A stretch of 64,000 nucleotides of DNA from Candidatus Binatota bacterium (GCA_012960245.1 DUBO01000012.1:79307-143306); one strand, 5' to 3'. Positions 18,633-27,489 are shown, counted from the first letter of the stretch. Notes: a model not told the origin generated them from the sequence alone. Translations and numbers: made by a program.

Positions 18633-19599
18633 CGCTGAAGCGACTACAGCGCTGCGCGCAGGCGTAGCCGGGGCGGGGCACCTGGGCACCTGGCACGCCC
18701 GCAAGTATGCCGAGCTGGCCAACGTTGAACTCGTGGCCGTGTACGACGTGGACGGTGACAAGGCCGCCCAGCTCGCCGCGGAGCTCGGTTGTCGCGTGGC
18801 AGTTGACGAAACCGATCTCTATTCCTCCGTTGACGTGTTGAGCGTGGCCGTGCCCACCGTTGCCCACGAGCAGGTGGGGGTCGCTGCCCTGCAGGCCGGG
18901 GTGCACCTGCTCATGGAAAAACCCCTGGCTCACGATCTCGAGTCGGGCAGGCGAATCGCGGCTGCCGCCACCGCGGCGCAGCGAGTGTTGCAGGTCGGCC
19001 ACCTCGAGCGTTTCAACCCGGTGTTCAGCAGCTTGAAAGAAACCGTTGACGAAGCCCGCTTCATCGAGTGCCATCGCTTGTCGCCGTTCGCCGGCCGCGG
19101 CACCGACGTGGACGTGGTGCGCGACGTGATGATCCACGATCTTGATCTTGTCGAGTACCTCGTTGGCAAGCCAGTGGTGTCGATCGAAGGAATAGGCGTA
19201 CCCGTGCTGAGCGACACCATCGATATCGCCAACGTACGACTTCGCTTCGAGGGCGGCTGCGTGGCCAACATGACCGCAAGTCGAGTGAGCCTGAAAAAGG
19301 AACGCAAGATGCGCGTATTCCAGGAAGACGCCTACGTTTCGATAGATTTTGACAGCGGTCGTGTGATGGTCGCCCGCAGGGGCTCCGAGCCACGTGACCC
19401 CGCCCGGCCCATGTCGGGCATAGAGGCCGAGGAAACCTTGCTCTCGAGTGGCGACCCCTTAAAAACACAGGTGCAGGCCTTCCTCGACTGCGTGCGCACG
19501 GGGAGCAAGCCGGTGGTAGATGGCGAACAGGGGCTTCGCGCGCTCGAACTGGCCGAGCGCGTCGTGCAAGCCCTGGAGGTACCAGGGGACTTGAGCTGA
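18625..19599 (+). CDS. Gfo/Idh/MocA oxidoreductase, GnnA-like (possible UDP-GlcNAc 3-dehydrogenase)
   Basis: NAD(P)-dependent oxidoreductase with an N-terminal Rossmann fold (GVAGAGHLGTWHARKYAE; NAD-binding Asp after VAVYD), the conserved MEKP motif and a C-terminal alpha/beta domain beginning at about residue 125 (QVGHLERFNPV). It lies inside the lipid A cluster between lpxI and lpxB. In Acidithiobacillus and Leptospira a family member in this setting (GnnA) oxidises UDP-GlcNAc at C3 so that the aminotransferase GnnB can make a 3-amino sugar for amide-linked lipid A. No GnnB is visible in this window, so the assignment is from context. TTG start overlaps lpxI by eight bases. A plain sugar dehydrogenase is the alternative. 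Confidence 0.7.
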   Translation: MADAEATTALRAGVAGAGHLGTWHARKYAELANVELVAVYDVDGDKAAQLAAELGCRVAVDETDLYSSVDVLSVAVPTVAHEQVGVAALQAGVHLLMEKPLAHDLESGRRIAAAATAAQRVLQVGHLERFNPVFSSLKETVDEARFIECHRLSPFAGRGTDVDVVRDVMIHDLDLVEYLVGKPVVSIEGIGVPVLSDTIDIANVRLRFEGGCVANMTASRVSLKKERKMRVFQEDAYVSIDFDSGRVMVARRGSEPRDPARPMSGIEAEETLLSSGDPLKTQVQAFLDCVRTGSKPVVDGEQGLRALELAERVVQALEVPGDLS

Positions 19600-19616
19600 G
19601 TACCGCGGGCTCCAGG

Positions 19617-20732
19617 GTGATGATCGTGGCGGGCGAGGCGTCGGGCGACGCGCAGGCCGCGCGGCTGGTCGCGGCCATGGCCGCTGCCGATAGCTCGTTG
19701 CGGTTTTACGGCGTGGCGGGAGAGCAGATGAAGGCCGCCGGCGTCGAAGCGCTGGCGCGCACTTCGGAGCTCTCGATAATGGGCCTGGGTGAGGTGCTGA
19801 GCGGACTGCGCCGCGTGCTAGGTACCTGGCGCAAGCTCAAGAAAGAACTCGTCGGCGACGACAAGCCCGATCTGCTCGTGCTCGTTGATTTTCCCGACTT
19901 CAACCTTCGCCTCGCGCGCGTCGCCGCCCGCAACCAGGTGCCGGTGTTCTACTACGTCAGTCCCCAGGTATGGGCGTGGCGAAAACGGCGTATCAGGAGC
20001 ATAGCCCGGCGCGTGGATCGCATGGTGGTCTTGTTTCCCTTCGAGGTGGAGCTCTACGCCGAGGTGGGGTTGGATGCCCGCTACGTTGGCCACCCGCTGG
20101 CAGAAACCGTAAAGGCTGACCGCGACCGAAAACAGACCCGCGAGCGTTATGGCCTCTCCACCGACAAGCGGCTCGTGGCCCTGCTGCCCGGCAGCCGCGT
20201 GAAAGAAGTCGAGGAACTGCTGCCGGTCATGCTGGAGGCCGCCCGCGGCCTGTCGGACAAGGCCGAATTTGTTGTAGCCCGCGCGCCCGGGTTGCCCGCG
20301 GAGCTGCTGGAATCGCTGCTGGCGCAGAGTGGGCTTGATGTGCCCATGGTAGAAGGGGATACCTACAACCTCGTGGCGGCGGCCGACGCGGTCGCACTTT
20401 CTTCAGGGACGGCGACCGTCGAGTGCGCCGTGCTGGGTTGTCCGATGGTAGTCATGTACCGAGTGACCCGTTTTACCTACGCGATCGTTAAGAGGCTCAT
20501 CAAGGTGCCGTGGATAGCCATGCCTAACATACTGCTTGATCGCGAGGCTGTACCCGAGCTGGTGCAGGGGCAGGCCACGGCCGAAGCGCTGGCCGCAAGG
20601 CTCCGCCCGTTGCTCGAGGAGGGCCAGCTGCGCAGCGACATGAAAAGAGACCTCGCGCGCGTGAGTGACATGCTGGTCAAACCCGGGGCGGCCGGCCGGG
20701 CGGCGGCATTGGCAGTGGAGATGATAGCGTGA
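19617..20732 (+). CDS. lpxB: Lipid-A-disaccharide synthase LpxB
   Basis: Glycosyltransferase (GT19) that joins lipid X to UDP-2,3-diacylglucosamine. Diagnostic segments are MIVAGEASGDAQAA at the start, DFPDFNLRLA, YYVSPQVWAWRKRR, LLPGSRVKEVEELLP and SSGTATVECA. At 371 residues it is complete. The annotated GTG at 19617 is the first ordinary start codon in frame; upstream in the same frame the sequence would read LSTAGSRVMIVAGEASGD from a CTG overlapping the previous stop, which resembles normal LpxB N-termini. A CTG start is therefore possible. Confidence 0.94.
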   Translation: MMIVAGEASGDAQAARLVAAMAAADSSLRFYGVAGEQMKAAGVEALARTSELSIMGLGEVLSGLRRVLGTWRKLKKELVGDDKPDLLVLVDFPDFNLRLARVAARNQVPVFYYVSPQVWAWRKRRIRSIARRVDRMVVLFPFEVELYAEVGLDARYVGHPLAETVKADRDRKQTRERYGLSTDKRLVALLPGSRVKEVEELLPVMLEAARGLSDKAEFVVARAPGLPAELLESLLAQSGLDVPMVEGDTYNLVAAADAVALSSGTATVECAVLGCPMVVMYRVTRFTYAIVKRLIKVPWIAMPNILLDREAVPELVQGQATAEALAARLRPLLEEGQLRSDMKRDLARVSDMLVKPGAAGRAAALAVEMIA

Positions 20733-22486
20733 TCGAGCGCTCCGAGTCCCTGCGCGTGGGCCGACGCATGCTCGCCTGGGTGCGGCCCTACGTCTGGCCG
20801 TGGTTCGCGGGCGCGCTTCTCTGCATGGTGGCCTACAGCGCCACATCGGGGCTGGTGCCGTGGCTGGTGCGCAGCCTCATCGACGACGTGCTCGCCGCGG
20901 GCGACCTCGAGGCGCTGGCCATGCTGCCGCCTATCATAGTTTCGGTTTTCCTGGCGCGCGGCCTGCTCAACTACGGACAGTCCTACCTGGGCGAGTACGT
21001 CGGCCAGCACATCACGCGCGACATCCGCAACCTGCTCAACCGGCGTATTCAGCGCTTGCCGCTGTCTTACTTTGACAACGCGCAGACGGCGTCCCTGCTG
21101 TCGAGGGTCACCACCGACGTGCTGCTGGTCCGGCAGGCGCTGACCGACGGTGTCGCGGCACTGCTGCGCGACAGCACCACCGTGATCGTGCTGCTGGGCG
21201 TGGCATTTTACCTTGATTTTGAACTGGCCGTCATCTCGTTCCTGGTCTTTCCGGCCGTGGTGGTGCCACTGCAGAGGCTTTCTCGTCGGCTGCGTCGCTT
21301 GAGCCAGGACAGCCTCGACAAGCTCGGAGGCCTTTCGTCGCTGCTGCAGGAGGCCATACAGGGCAACCGGGTGGTCAAGGCTTTCGGCATGGAGGACTAC
21401 GAGCAGGAGCGCTTCAACGAGGAGAACAGCCGCCTGCTCAGGCTTTACATGAAGGCCGCGCGCATTAAGGCAATCACCGCGCCGATGATGGAAGTAGCTG
21501 CCGCGTTCTCGATCGCGGCGGTGTTGTGGCTGGGCGGCAGCTCGGTGATAGGCGGCGGCAGGACGGCCGGAGGTTTCATGGCCTTCATAAGTGCCCTGGC
21601 GCTTCTCTACGATCCTTTTAAGAAAGTCGTGCGAACCAACAACACCGTGCAGGTGGGCCTGGGCGCGGCGCTTCGTATCTTTGAACTACTCGACCTCGCG
21701 CCCGAAGACCAAGGGAGCGGCGGCGGTGAGAAGATCACCGCGATTGGCAGCGGCGTGCGTTTCGAGGGGGTGTGTTTCTCTTACGACGGCAGGGCCGACG
21801 TGCTCGAGGATATCGACCTCGAGATAGCCGCCGGCGAGATGGTGGCCCTCGTGGGTCCCAGCGGTGGAGGTAAGAGCACCATCGCCGACCTGATCCCTAG
21901 GTTCTATAATGTCGACCGCGGCCGCGTGACCCTGGACGGTCGGAACATAGCTGACTTGGAACTCGAGTCGTTGAGGTCGTTGATCTCCGTGGTCACCCAG
22001 TCGACCTTCCTGTTCAACGATACGCTGGCAAACAACATCGCCTACGGGCACCCCGAGCGCGACCACGGGGAGGTCGAAAGCGCGGCCGTTGCCGCCAACG
22101 CGCACGAATTCATTTCAAGTTTGCCCCAGGGCTACGACACCGTGACCGGCGAGATGGGAGTGCAGTTGTCGGGGGGCGAGCGGCAACGCGTTGCTATAGC
22201 CCGGGCGCTGCTTAAGGACGCGCCGCTGCTCATACTCGACGAAGCCACGAGCGCTCTCGACACGCAGTCCGAAAGGCTGGTGCAGGAAGCCCTCGAGCAC
22301 CTGGTTGAGGGCCGGACCACCTTGGTCATTGCCCACAGGTTGTCTACCGTGAGAAGAGCCGATCGCATAGCCGTGGTGGCGGGCGGGCGCATAGTGGAGA
22401 TCGGTACTCACGAGGAACTGCTTGAGCGCGGACAACTCTACAAGAAGCTCCACGACATGCAGTTTGAGGACCGTCCGGCTGCCTGA
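20729..22486 (+). CDS. msbA: Lipid A export ABC transporter MsbA (permease-ATPase)
   Basis: Half-transporter whose homodimer flips lipid A-core across the inner membrane. Six membrane helices (about residues 20-310) are followed by a nucleotide-binding domain with Walker A GPSGGGKST, Q-loop VVTQSTFLFNDT, signature LSGGERQRVAIARAL, Walker B LLILDEATSALD and the switch His in VIAHRLSTV. At 585 residues it has MsbA length. GTG start overlaps lpxB as GTGA. Position between lpxB and waaA/lpxK supports MsbA over other exporters of the same family. Confidence 0.93.
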   Translation: MIERSESLRVGRRMLAWVRPYVWPWFAGALLCMVAYSATSGLVPWLVRSLIDDVLAAGDLEALAMLPPIIVSVFLARGLLNYGQSYLGEYVGQHITRDIRNLLNRRIQRLPLSYFDNAQTASLLSRVTTDVLLVRQALTDGVAALLRDSTTVIVLLGVAFYLDFELAVISFLVFPAVVVPLQRLSRRLRRLSQDSLDKLGGLSSLLQEAIQGNRVVKAFGMEDYEQERFNEENSRLLRLYMKAARIKAITAPMMEVAAAFSIAAVLWLGGSSVIGGGRTAGGFMAFISALALLYDPFKKVVRTNNTVQVGLGAALRIFELLDLAPEDQGSGGGEKITAIGSGVRFEGVCFSYDGRADVLEDIDLEIAAGEMVALVGPSGGGKSTIADLIPRFYNVDRGRVTLDGRNIADLELESLRSLISVVTQSTFLFNDTLANNIAYGHPERDHGEVESAAVAANAHEFISSLPQGYDTVTGEMGVQLSGGERQRVAIARALLKDAPLLILDEATSALDTQSERLVQEALEHLVEGRTTLVIAHRLSTVRRADRIAVVAGGRIVEIGTHEELLERGQLYKKLHDMQFEDRPAA

Positions 22487-22507
22487 GCGGTGGCTGGGTA
22501 TTGAGGC

Positions 22508-23212
22508 GTGGCCGGTGGCGGGGGCAGGTTGTGGAGGCGGATGCGGCGCAACCGGCGCTTTGCGGACCTCGAGATCGCCATTGCCGGAACCCTTGCCGGT
22601 TTGCTGCTGCGTTTTCTTACTTTCACCTGCCGCGTCACCTTCGAAGGATTCGACGACCTCGAGCGCAGGTGGGCCGAGCGTAGTCCCGTCGTTCTCGCCT
22701 GCTGGCACGGGCGCTCGTTGATGTTGCCCTTTGTCTACAGTGACCGACAGTTGGGCGTAATGAACAGCGCTCACCGAGACGGCGCTATCATAGCGCGCGT
22801 GCTCGAGGGGCTGGGCCTCACGGTTACCCGTGGCTCTTCGAGCCGCCGGGGCGTGGCCGGGCTGCTGGGCCTGTACCGGCTCATGCATAAGGGCGTCGAT
22901 GTGGCGCTCGTTCCAGACGGCCCTCGGGGGCCGGCGGGCGTGGTCAAACCGGGAGTAATAGTCCTGGCGCGCGACGGTGGCCGGCCACTCGTGGGCTTGT
23001 CGTGGAGCGCGAGCCGGGTGTTTCGCCTCGCGAGCTGGGATCGCATGATGGTGCCGGCGCCGTTCAGCCGCGTGCTGGTGGTGGCCGCCCGGGAGCTCGA
23101 ACTCGAGCCCGAAGGTGACAACGAACGGGATTGCCGAGAGCTCGAGGCCAGGCTCAAAGCGATCACCCGCCGCGCAGACCAGGCCGTGGGTCGTGCACCC
23201 GAGGACTGTTGA
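22508..23212 (+). CDS. DUF374 family lysophospholipid/LPS acyltransferase-like protein
   Basis: A 234-residue protein with a membrane-associated helix (IAIAGTLAGLLLRFLTFTC, about 23-41) and DUF374 features: ACWHGRSLMLPF, SAHRDGAIIARVLEGLG, a Gly-Ser-Ser-Arg-Arg-Gly motif and VPDGPRGPAGVVKPGVI. DUF374 belongs to the LPLAT acyltransferase superfamily and is frequently found beside msbA, waaA and lpxK, so a role as secondary lipid A acyltransferase (LpxL-like) is likely but not shown. No classical lpxL or lpxM is present here. GTG start. The stop overlaps the waaA ATG by one base. Confidence 0.82.
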   Translation: MAGGGGRLWRRMRRNRRFADLEIAIAGTLAGLLLRFLTFTCRVTFEGFDDLERRWAERSPVVLACWHGRSLMLPFVYSDRQLGVMNSAHRDGAIIARVLEGLGLTVTRGSSSRRGVAGLLGLYRLMHKGVDVALVPDGPRGPAGVVKPGVIVLARDGGRPLVGLSWSASRVFRLASWDRMMVPAPFSRVLVVAARELELEPEGDNERDCRELEARLKAITRRADQAVGRAPEDC

Positions 23213-24519
23213 TGGTGGAGAGAGGCAAGCCTGTGCAGCCTGGGGCGGGAGTAAACCCGGCGGCGGCCTGGTTTGCCCGCCGCGTGTACTCGCTGCTGGC
23301 CGGCCTGGTAGTAATGCTGGCGAGGGTTTACCGGCGTACGGCAGGCGAGGGGACGCGCCGGCGCGAAGAGATCGTTGGCAGGCTTGCCGGCTGGACCGGG
23401 GACGTCGGGCTGCTTGCTGACTTGAATGGGTGCACCTGGGTACACGCTGCTTCGGTGGGGGAGGTGCAGCTGGCCAGGCCGCTGCTGGCGCGCCTGGCCG
23501 AGGCTCGCCCCGATCTCCCGCTGCTGCTGACCTGTAACACCGCGACCGGCTTGCAGCTGGCCGTGAAGTCGTCGGCGACGTCGGCGAGGTTTTTTCCTTT
23601 CGACTCATCGCCGATCATGGCGCGCGTACTTGATGCCCTGAAGCCTTCGCTGTTCGTCTTTGTCGAGACCGAGATCTGGCCTTGCCTGCTCAACGAGTTG
23701 GCCCACAGGAAGATACCCAGTGTCATGGTCAACGCGCGCGTGTCTAAAGTTAGTTTTCCTCGCTACCGGCGGGTGCGCTGGCTGGTGGGACCCGCACTGG
23801 CAGGCGTAAACGCTGTGCTCGCCCGCGATCGCAAAAGTGCCGACAGGCTGGGCACCCTAGGGGCCGTCGCCGTGACGGTAGTGGGCGACCTCAAGCACGA
23901 CGGCCTGGCCGCTGCCGAAGTCACAGCGACTCCCAACCTGCTCGCGGCCGCTGAAGGCTCCTTGCCGGTGCTGGTCGCCGCCTCTACCCGTGAGGGCGAG
24001 GAAGAACTGGTGTTGGCCGCGTTCGAAGGCCTGCGCGATCGTGCGCGGCTGGTTGTGGCGCCTCGCCATTCCGAGAGGACCGCCGAGGTAGAGGGCCTGC
24101 TCGTCCGGCGAGGAATGCGCTACAAGCTGCTGGGGGAGGGCGACACGGCCGGTGACTGGGAGGTGCTGGTCATCGACACCGTGGGCAAGCTGCGAGGGTT
24201 TTTTGCTGCCGCGCGCGCCGTGTTCGTGGGCGGCAGCCTGGTAGATAAGGGCGGGCACAATCTTCTCGAACCCGCGGCTTATGCGACCGCCGTCTGCGCA
24301 GGGTCCCACCTGGACAATGTTCAGGACCAATCGGCGGCGCTGCTGGCTGGAGGTGGCATAGAGCTGGTGGCCGATACCGAGGCCCTCGCAGCGGTGTGGA
24401 ACGACTGGGTGGATGATGAGAACAAGGCCGCACAGGTTGGTGAGGCTGCCCGCGACGTGGTCCGGAGCAGCGGCGGTGCGCTCGACGCCACGATGGCCGT
24501 ACTGGAGGGCTTGTTGTGA
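23212..24519 (+). CDS. waaA: 3-deoxy-D-manno-octulosonic acid (Kdo) transferase WaaA
   Basis: Transfers Kdo from CMP-Kdo to the lipid A precursor at the inner membrane. It has an N-terminal membrane anchor region (SLLAGLVVMLARVYRR), the GT-B fold with WVHAASVGEVQLARPLL, VFVETEIWPCLL, VVGDLKHDG, APRHSERT and FVGGSLVDKGGHNLLEPAA. All are WaaA hallmarks. At 435 residues it is typical. The ATG at 23212 overlaps the previous stop by one base and follows GAGGA. Whether it adds one, two or more Kdo residues cannot be read from sequence. The Kdo kinase-like gene downstream would suit a mono-Kdo lipid A. Confidence 0.94.
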   Translation: MVERGKPVQPGAGVNPAAAWFARRVYSLLAGLVVMLARVYRRTAGEGTRRREEIVGRLAGWTGDVGLLADLNGCTWVHAASVGEVQLARPLLARLAEARPDLPLLLTCNTATGLQLAVKSSATSARFFPFDSSPIMARVLDALKPSLFVFVETEIWPCLLNELAHRKIPSVMVNARVSKVSFPRYRRVRWLVGPALAGVNAVLARDRKSADRLGTLGAVAVTVVGDLKHDGLAAAEVTATPNLLAAAEGSLPVLVAASTREGEEELVLAAFEGLRDRARLVVAPRHSERTAEVEGLLVRRGMRYKLLGEGDTAGDWEVLVIDTVGKLRGFFAAARAVFVGGSLVDKGGHNLLEPAAYATAVCAGSHLDNVQDQSAALLAGGGIELVADTEALAAVWNDWVDDENKAAQVGEAARDVVRSSGGALDATMAVLEGLL

Positions 24520-25610
24520 GCGCAGCCAGGGGGCGGCCCGCCTTGTTGGCGAGCTTGTGGTACTCGCCGGCACCGGCCTGGCGCCTGGCCCGCCTGCTGC
24601 TCGCGCCCCTGTCCCTGCTGTACTGGCTCGTGCTGTACCTGCGCAACGCCGCCTGGGACTCCGGATTGTTGCGCGTCCGGAGCGTGGGGTTACCGGTGTT
24701 GTGCGTGGGCAACATCAATTCGGGCGGAACCGGCAAGACACCGCTAGTGATCTGGTTGGTCAATTCGTTGAAAAAGCGTGGCTACACTGCTTCCGTTGTC
24801 AGTCGTGGCTACGGGGCCAGCGGCGATGTTGATCGCGTGGACGCCGCCCGGTCCGGGGCGGGCTCCAATCGATCTGCCGACGAGGCAGTGCTCGTGGCTC
24901 GTCGTTGCGACTGCACGGTGGTGACCGCTGCAGACCGGTTGGCGGCTTGTCGTCTTGCCGAGCGGGAAGCCGGCGTCGACCTGTTGATTCTCGACGATGG
25001 CTTTCAGCACCGGCGGCTCGCTCGCGACCTTGATCTCGTGTTGCTTGCCGTGGGCGACCGGGATGCGCGATTACTTCCGCGCGGTCCGCTGCGCGAACCT
25101 GCTTCGGCGTTGCGCAGGGCTGACATCATTGTCGAAAACGCTGGCGGAGAGAGTGGCCCGATGGTGTCCCGGCGGGCAGTGGGGCTCGTGGACAGGGTAT
25201 CGAGCGACGCCGAGCCGGGTTCGCTCGAGCGGTTGCGCGGGCAGCGCGTGGTGGTGATCTGTGGCATTGCGGCGCCGGCCGCTTTCGTTGACATGCTGGG
25301 CTCCTGCGCTGCGTTGGTAGAAGAGGTCTACGCCTTTGCCGATCACCACGACTACGAGCCGGGCGACCTCGATCCCCTGCGCGCGGCGCAGCGAAACGGC
25401 GCCCTGCTGCTGACGACGGAAAAAGACCTCGTCAAGCTCGAAGCTTTCGTCGACGATGGGTTCAGCCCGCTGGCGCTCAGGCTCGGGCTGGAAGTAGAAG
25501 GCGGCCCCGCGTTGCTCGACGCGGTAGTGGATGCACTTGACCTGAAAGCGCGTGGGCCGCATCATCAGCGGTCTGGCGCGCCCCGGGGCGACGCGGGAAT
25601 CAATAAATGA
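24516..25610 (+). CDS. lpxK: Tetraacyldisaccharide 4'-kinase LpxK
   Basis: Phosphorylates the 4' position of the lipid A disaccharide at the inner membrane. It has an N-terminal membrane helix (about 28-45), an atypical P-loop GNINSGGTGKTPL, the LpxK motif DDGFQHRRLARDLDLVL and a C-terminal TTEKDLVKL motif. 364 residues, slightly longer than E. coli LpxK because of a polar C-terminal tail of about 15 residues. GTG start overlaps waaA as GTGA, and its end overlaps the next gene as ATGA. Confidence 0.93.
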   Translation: MSAARGRPALLASLWYSPAPAWRLARLLLAPLSLLYWLVLYLRNAAWDSGLLRVRSVGLPVLCVGNINSGGTGKTPLVIWLVNSLKKRGYTASVVSRGYGASGDVDRVDAARSGAGSNRSADEAVLVARRCDCTVVTAADRLAACRLAEREAGVDLLILDDGFQHRRLARDLDLVLLAVGDRDARLLPRGPLREPASALRRADIIVENAGGESGPMVSRRAVGLVDRVSSDAEPGSLERLRGQRVVVICGIAAPAAFVDMLGSCAALVEEVYAFADHHDYEPGDLDPLRAAQRNGALLLTTEKDLVKLEAFVDDGFSPLALRLGLEVEGGPALLDAVVDALDLKARGPHHQRSGAPRGDAGINK

Positions 25611-26575
25611 AGGCCTTGGTGACCGGTGCTGCGGGGTTTGTTGGCTCCTCTTTAAGCGATGCTTTGCTCGAGGCTGGCCACGAGGTGACGGGTGTCGACT
25701 GCTTTATCGACTACTACGCCCGTGCCCTCAAGGAAGACAATCTAGAGAAGGCCAGGCTGTCGTCGTCGTACAACTTCGTCGAGGCGAGCCTGGTTGACGC
25801 GGAGCTCTCCGGGCTGCTCGAAGGGGTGGACTGGGTCTTTCACCAGGCTGCCCAGGCTGGCGTCAGGGCCAGCTGGGGCGCTGACTTCAGGATCTACAGC
25901 GACAACAACGTTTACGCTACGCAGCGATTGCTCGAAGCCTGCCTTGCGGCTTCGGTCTCCAAGCTGGTGTACGCCTCTTCGTCGTCGGTTTACGGCGACA
26001 CGCGGGATCTTCCCATGACAGAGAGCAGCGCCACGCGTCCGGTGTCGCCCTACGGCGTGACCAAACTGGCGGGCGAGCACTTGGTGTCCCTGTACAGTGT
26101 TAACTATGGTTTGCCGACGGTGGCCTTGCGCTACTTCACAGTTTACGGGCCCCGCCAACGCCCCGACATGGCTTTCAACCGCTTTATTCGATCTACTCTT
26201 GAAGGTGGGGAGATCACGCTCTACGGTGACGGTGAGCAGTCGAGGGATTTTACTTTCGTGGACGACATCGTAGCCGCTAACATGGCGGCTGCCGCGGCGC
26301 CGGTTACGGGCGAGTTGCTCAACATAGGCGGCGGCTCGCGCATAACCGTCAACGAAGTGTTGGCCCTCATTGGCGATATCACCGGCCGCGAGCCCCAGGT
26401 GAAACGGCACGACAAGCAGAAAGGTGACGTCGTTCATACAGTAGCCGACACCAGCCGAGCGCTTGAGCTCATAGGCTACAAACCGGCCGTCGGCTTAAGA
26501 GAAGGTTTGAGCCGCGAGCGCGACTGGTTGCAGTCGCTCGACGCGGGGCTTATCGCGGCCATGGGGGCAGCATGA
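25607..26575 (+). CDS. NAD-dependent sugar-nucleotide epimerase (extended SDR)
   Basis: Cytoplasmic nucleotide-sugar epimerase or dehydratase. It has the NAD-binding TGAAGFVGSSL at the start, the Ser of YASSSSVYGD, the catalytic Tyr-Lys of SPYGVTKLAGE, and LRYFTVYGPRQRPDMA, which is typical of UDP-glucuronate/UDP-GlcNAc C4-epimerases (GalE/WbpP type). A substrate cannot be fixed from motifs alone. Its placement between lpxK and the Trm112-like gene suggests an LPS sugar precursor. 322 residues, complete, coupled on both sides by ATGA overlaps. Confidence 0.85.
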   Translation: MKALVTGAAGFVGSSLSDALLEAGHEVTGVDCFIDYYARALKEDNLEKARLSSSYNFVEASLVDAELSGLLEGVDWVFHQAAQAGVRASWGADFRIYSDNNVYATQRLLEACLAASVSKLVYASSSSVYGDTRDLPMTESSATRPVSPYGVTKLAGEHLVSLYSVNYGLPTVALRYFTVYGPRQRPDMAFNRFIRSTLEGGEITLYGDGEQSRDFTFVDDIVAANMAAAAAPVTGELLNIGGGSRITVNEVLALIGDITGREPQVKRHDKQKGDVVHTVADTSRALELIGYKPAVGLREGLSRERDWLQSLDAGLIAAMGAA

Positions 26576-26739
26576 AAAACGATCCCGGTCTCCTCGACGT
26601 CCTGGCCTGCCCGTCCTGCAAGGGGCGCTTGCAGTATACCAGCGGCGAGAAACTTCTCTGCGACGCCTGCCGCCTCGTCTTTGACGTGAAAGACGGCGTG
26701 CCGGTTCTTCTCGTAGAAGAGGCGGAGCCGGCCGACTGA
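26572..26739 (+). CDS. Trm112/YcaR-like zinc mini-protein
   Basis: A 55-residue protein starting at the ATG that overlaps the epimerase stop. It reads LLDVLACPSCKGRL near the start and has four cysteines spaced CxxC (C13, C16) and CxxC (C30, C33), followed by VKDGVPVLL. This is the Trm112/YcaR (UPF0434) family. In E. coli ycaR lies directly after lpxK and before kdsB, so the location is conserved. Its function in bacteria is unclear; in eukaryotes the related Trm112 is an activating partner of methyltransferases. Confidence 0.85.
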   Translation: MKNDPGLLDVLACPSCKGRLQYTSGEKLLCDACRLVFDVKDGVPVLLVEEAEPAD

Positions 26740-26757
26740 AGTGGGGGCTTTGTCCAG

Positions 26758-27480
26758 GTGGCCCTGAACCTTCCCGAAGGATACGAGGACCTCGACAGGG
26801 GTTCAGTAAGGGTGGTGGCTGCCCGTCTCGACCTGGAAGAAATGACCGGGTTGCTTTGCGGGGCTGACCGCGACGAGGCCGGCGAAGCCGTCAGCGGTGG
26901 TCGTGGCGGAACCCGGCGAGTGGTGTTGCCCGGTGGCCGAGCCGTTTACGTGCGCCACTACCTGCGCGGCGGCATGATGCGGTTTCTCAGCCGTGACCTT
27001 TACCTCGCCCGCCCGGCTCGGCCGTTGCGCGAGCTCGCGGTCACCCACTATGCCCGTGCATCGGGTTGTCCGGTGCCGCAGGTGCTGGCGGTCTGCGTGG
27101 AAGAGGCGGGGATGTTTTACAGGGGCTGGATGGTTACCGGTGAGCTGGAAGGGACCAGCTCCCTGTTCGATCTGTTTGCGAGCTCTGACGAGGCCGGTCA
27201 AAAAAGACTGCTGCGGGCCGCGGGCCTCGCGATCCGCAGCCTGCACGACGCGGGGGTCTATCACCCCGACCTCACAGGCCAGAATCTGCTTGTAGACCGG
27301 GACGGTGATGCCTGGGTCATTGATTTTGATCGCGCGTGGTTGGGCAGGCCCAACGTGACTCGTCATGCCGATGCGGCCCGCGATCGCTTCTGGCGTTCGA
27401 TGGTCAAAATGTCGGCCCTCGCAGGCACGGCGCTTGACGGCGAACAGCGACGCTGGCTTGAGTGGGGCTACCGGGGGTAG
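26758..27480 (+). CDS. Kdo kinase / lipopolysaccharide kinase-like protein (KdkA/InaA family)
   Basis: Protein-kinase-like fold. The catalytic loop reads HPDLTGQNLLVD (His-x-Asp with Asn five residues on) and the metal-binding stretch is WVIDFDRAW. A positively charged N-terminal lobe includes RRVVLPGGRAVYVRHYLRGG, as in Haemophilus Kdo kinase KdkA. Likely role: phosphorylation of Kdo or a core sugar in nascent LPS. 240 residues. GTG start, 18 bases after the Trm112-like gene. InaA/RfaP relatives with other sugar targets remain possible. Confidence 0.8.
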   Translation: MALNLPEGYEDLDRGSVRVVAARLDLEEMTGLLCGADRDEAGEAVSGGRGGTRRVVLPGGRAVYVRHYLRGGMMRFLSRDLYLARPARPLRELAVTHYARASGCPVPQVLAVCVEEAGMFYRGWMVTGELEGTSSLFDLFASSDEAGQKRLLRAAGLAIRSLHDAGVYHPDLTGQNLLVDRDGDAWVIDFDRAWLGRPNVTRHADAARDRFWRSMVKMSALAGTALDGEQRRWLEWGYRG

Positions 27481-27489
27481 GGTGTTGTC

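Noticed and set aside
22115..23608. Minus-strand open frame of 497 codons opposite msbA, the DUF374 gene and waaA
   Set aside because: Spans three real genes and reads as low-complexity Arg/Ala/Pro; no start with ribosome-binding site.
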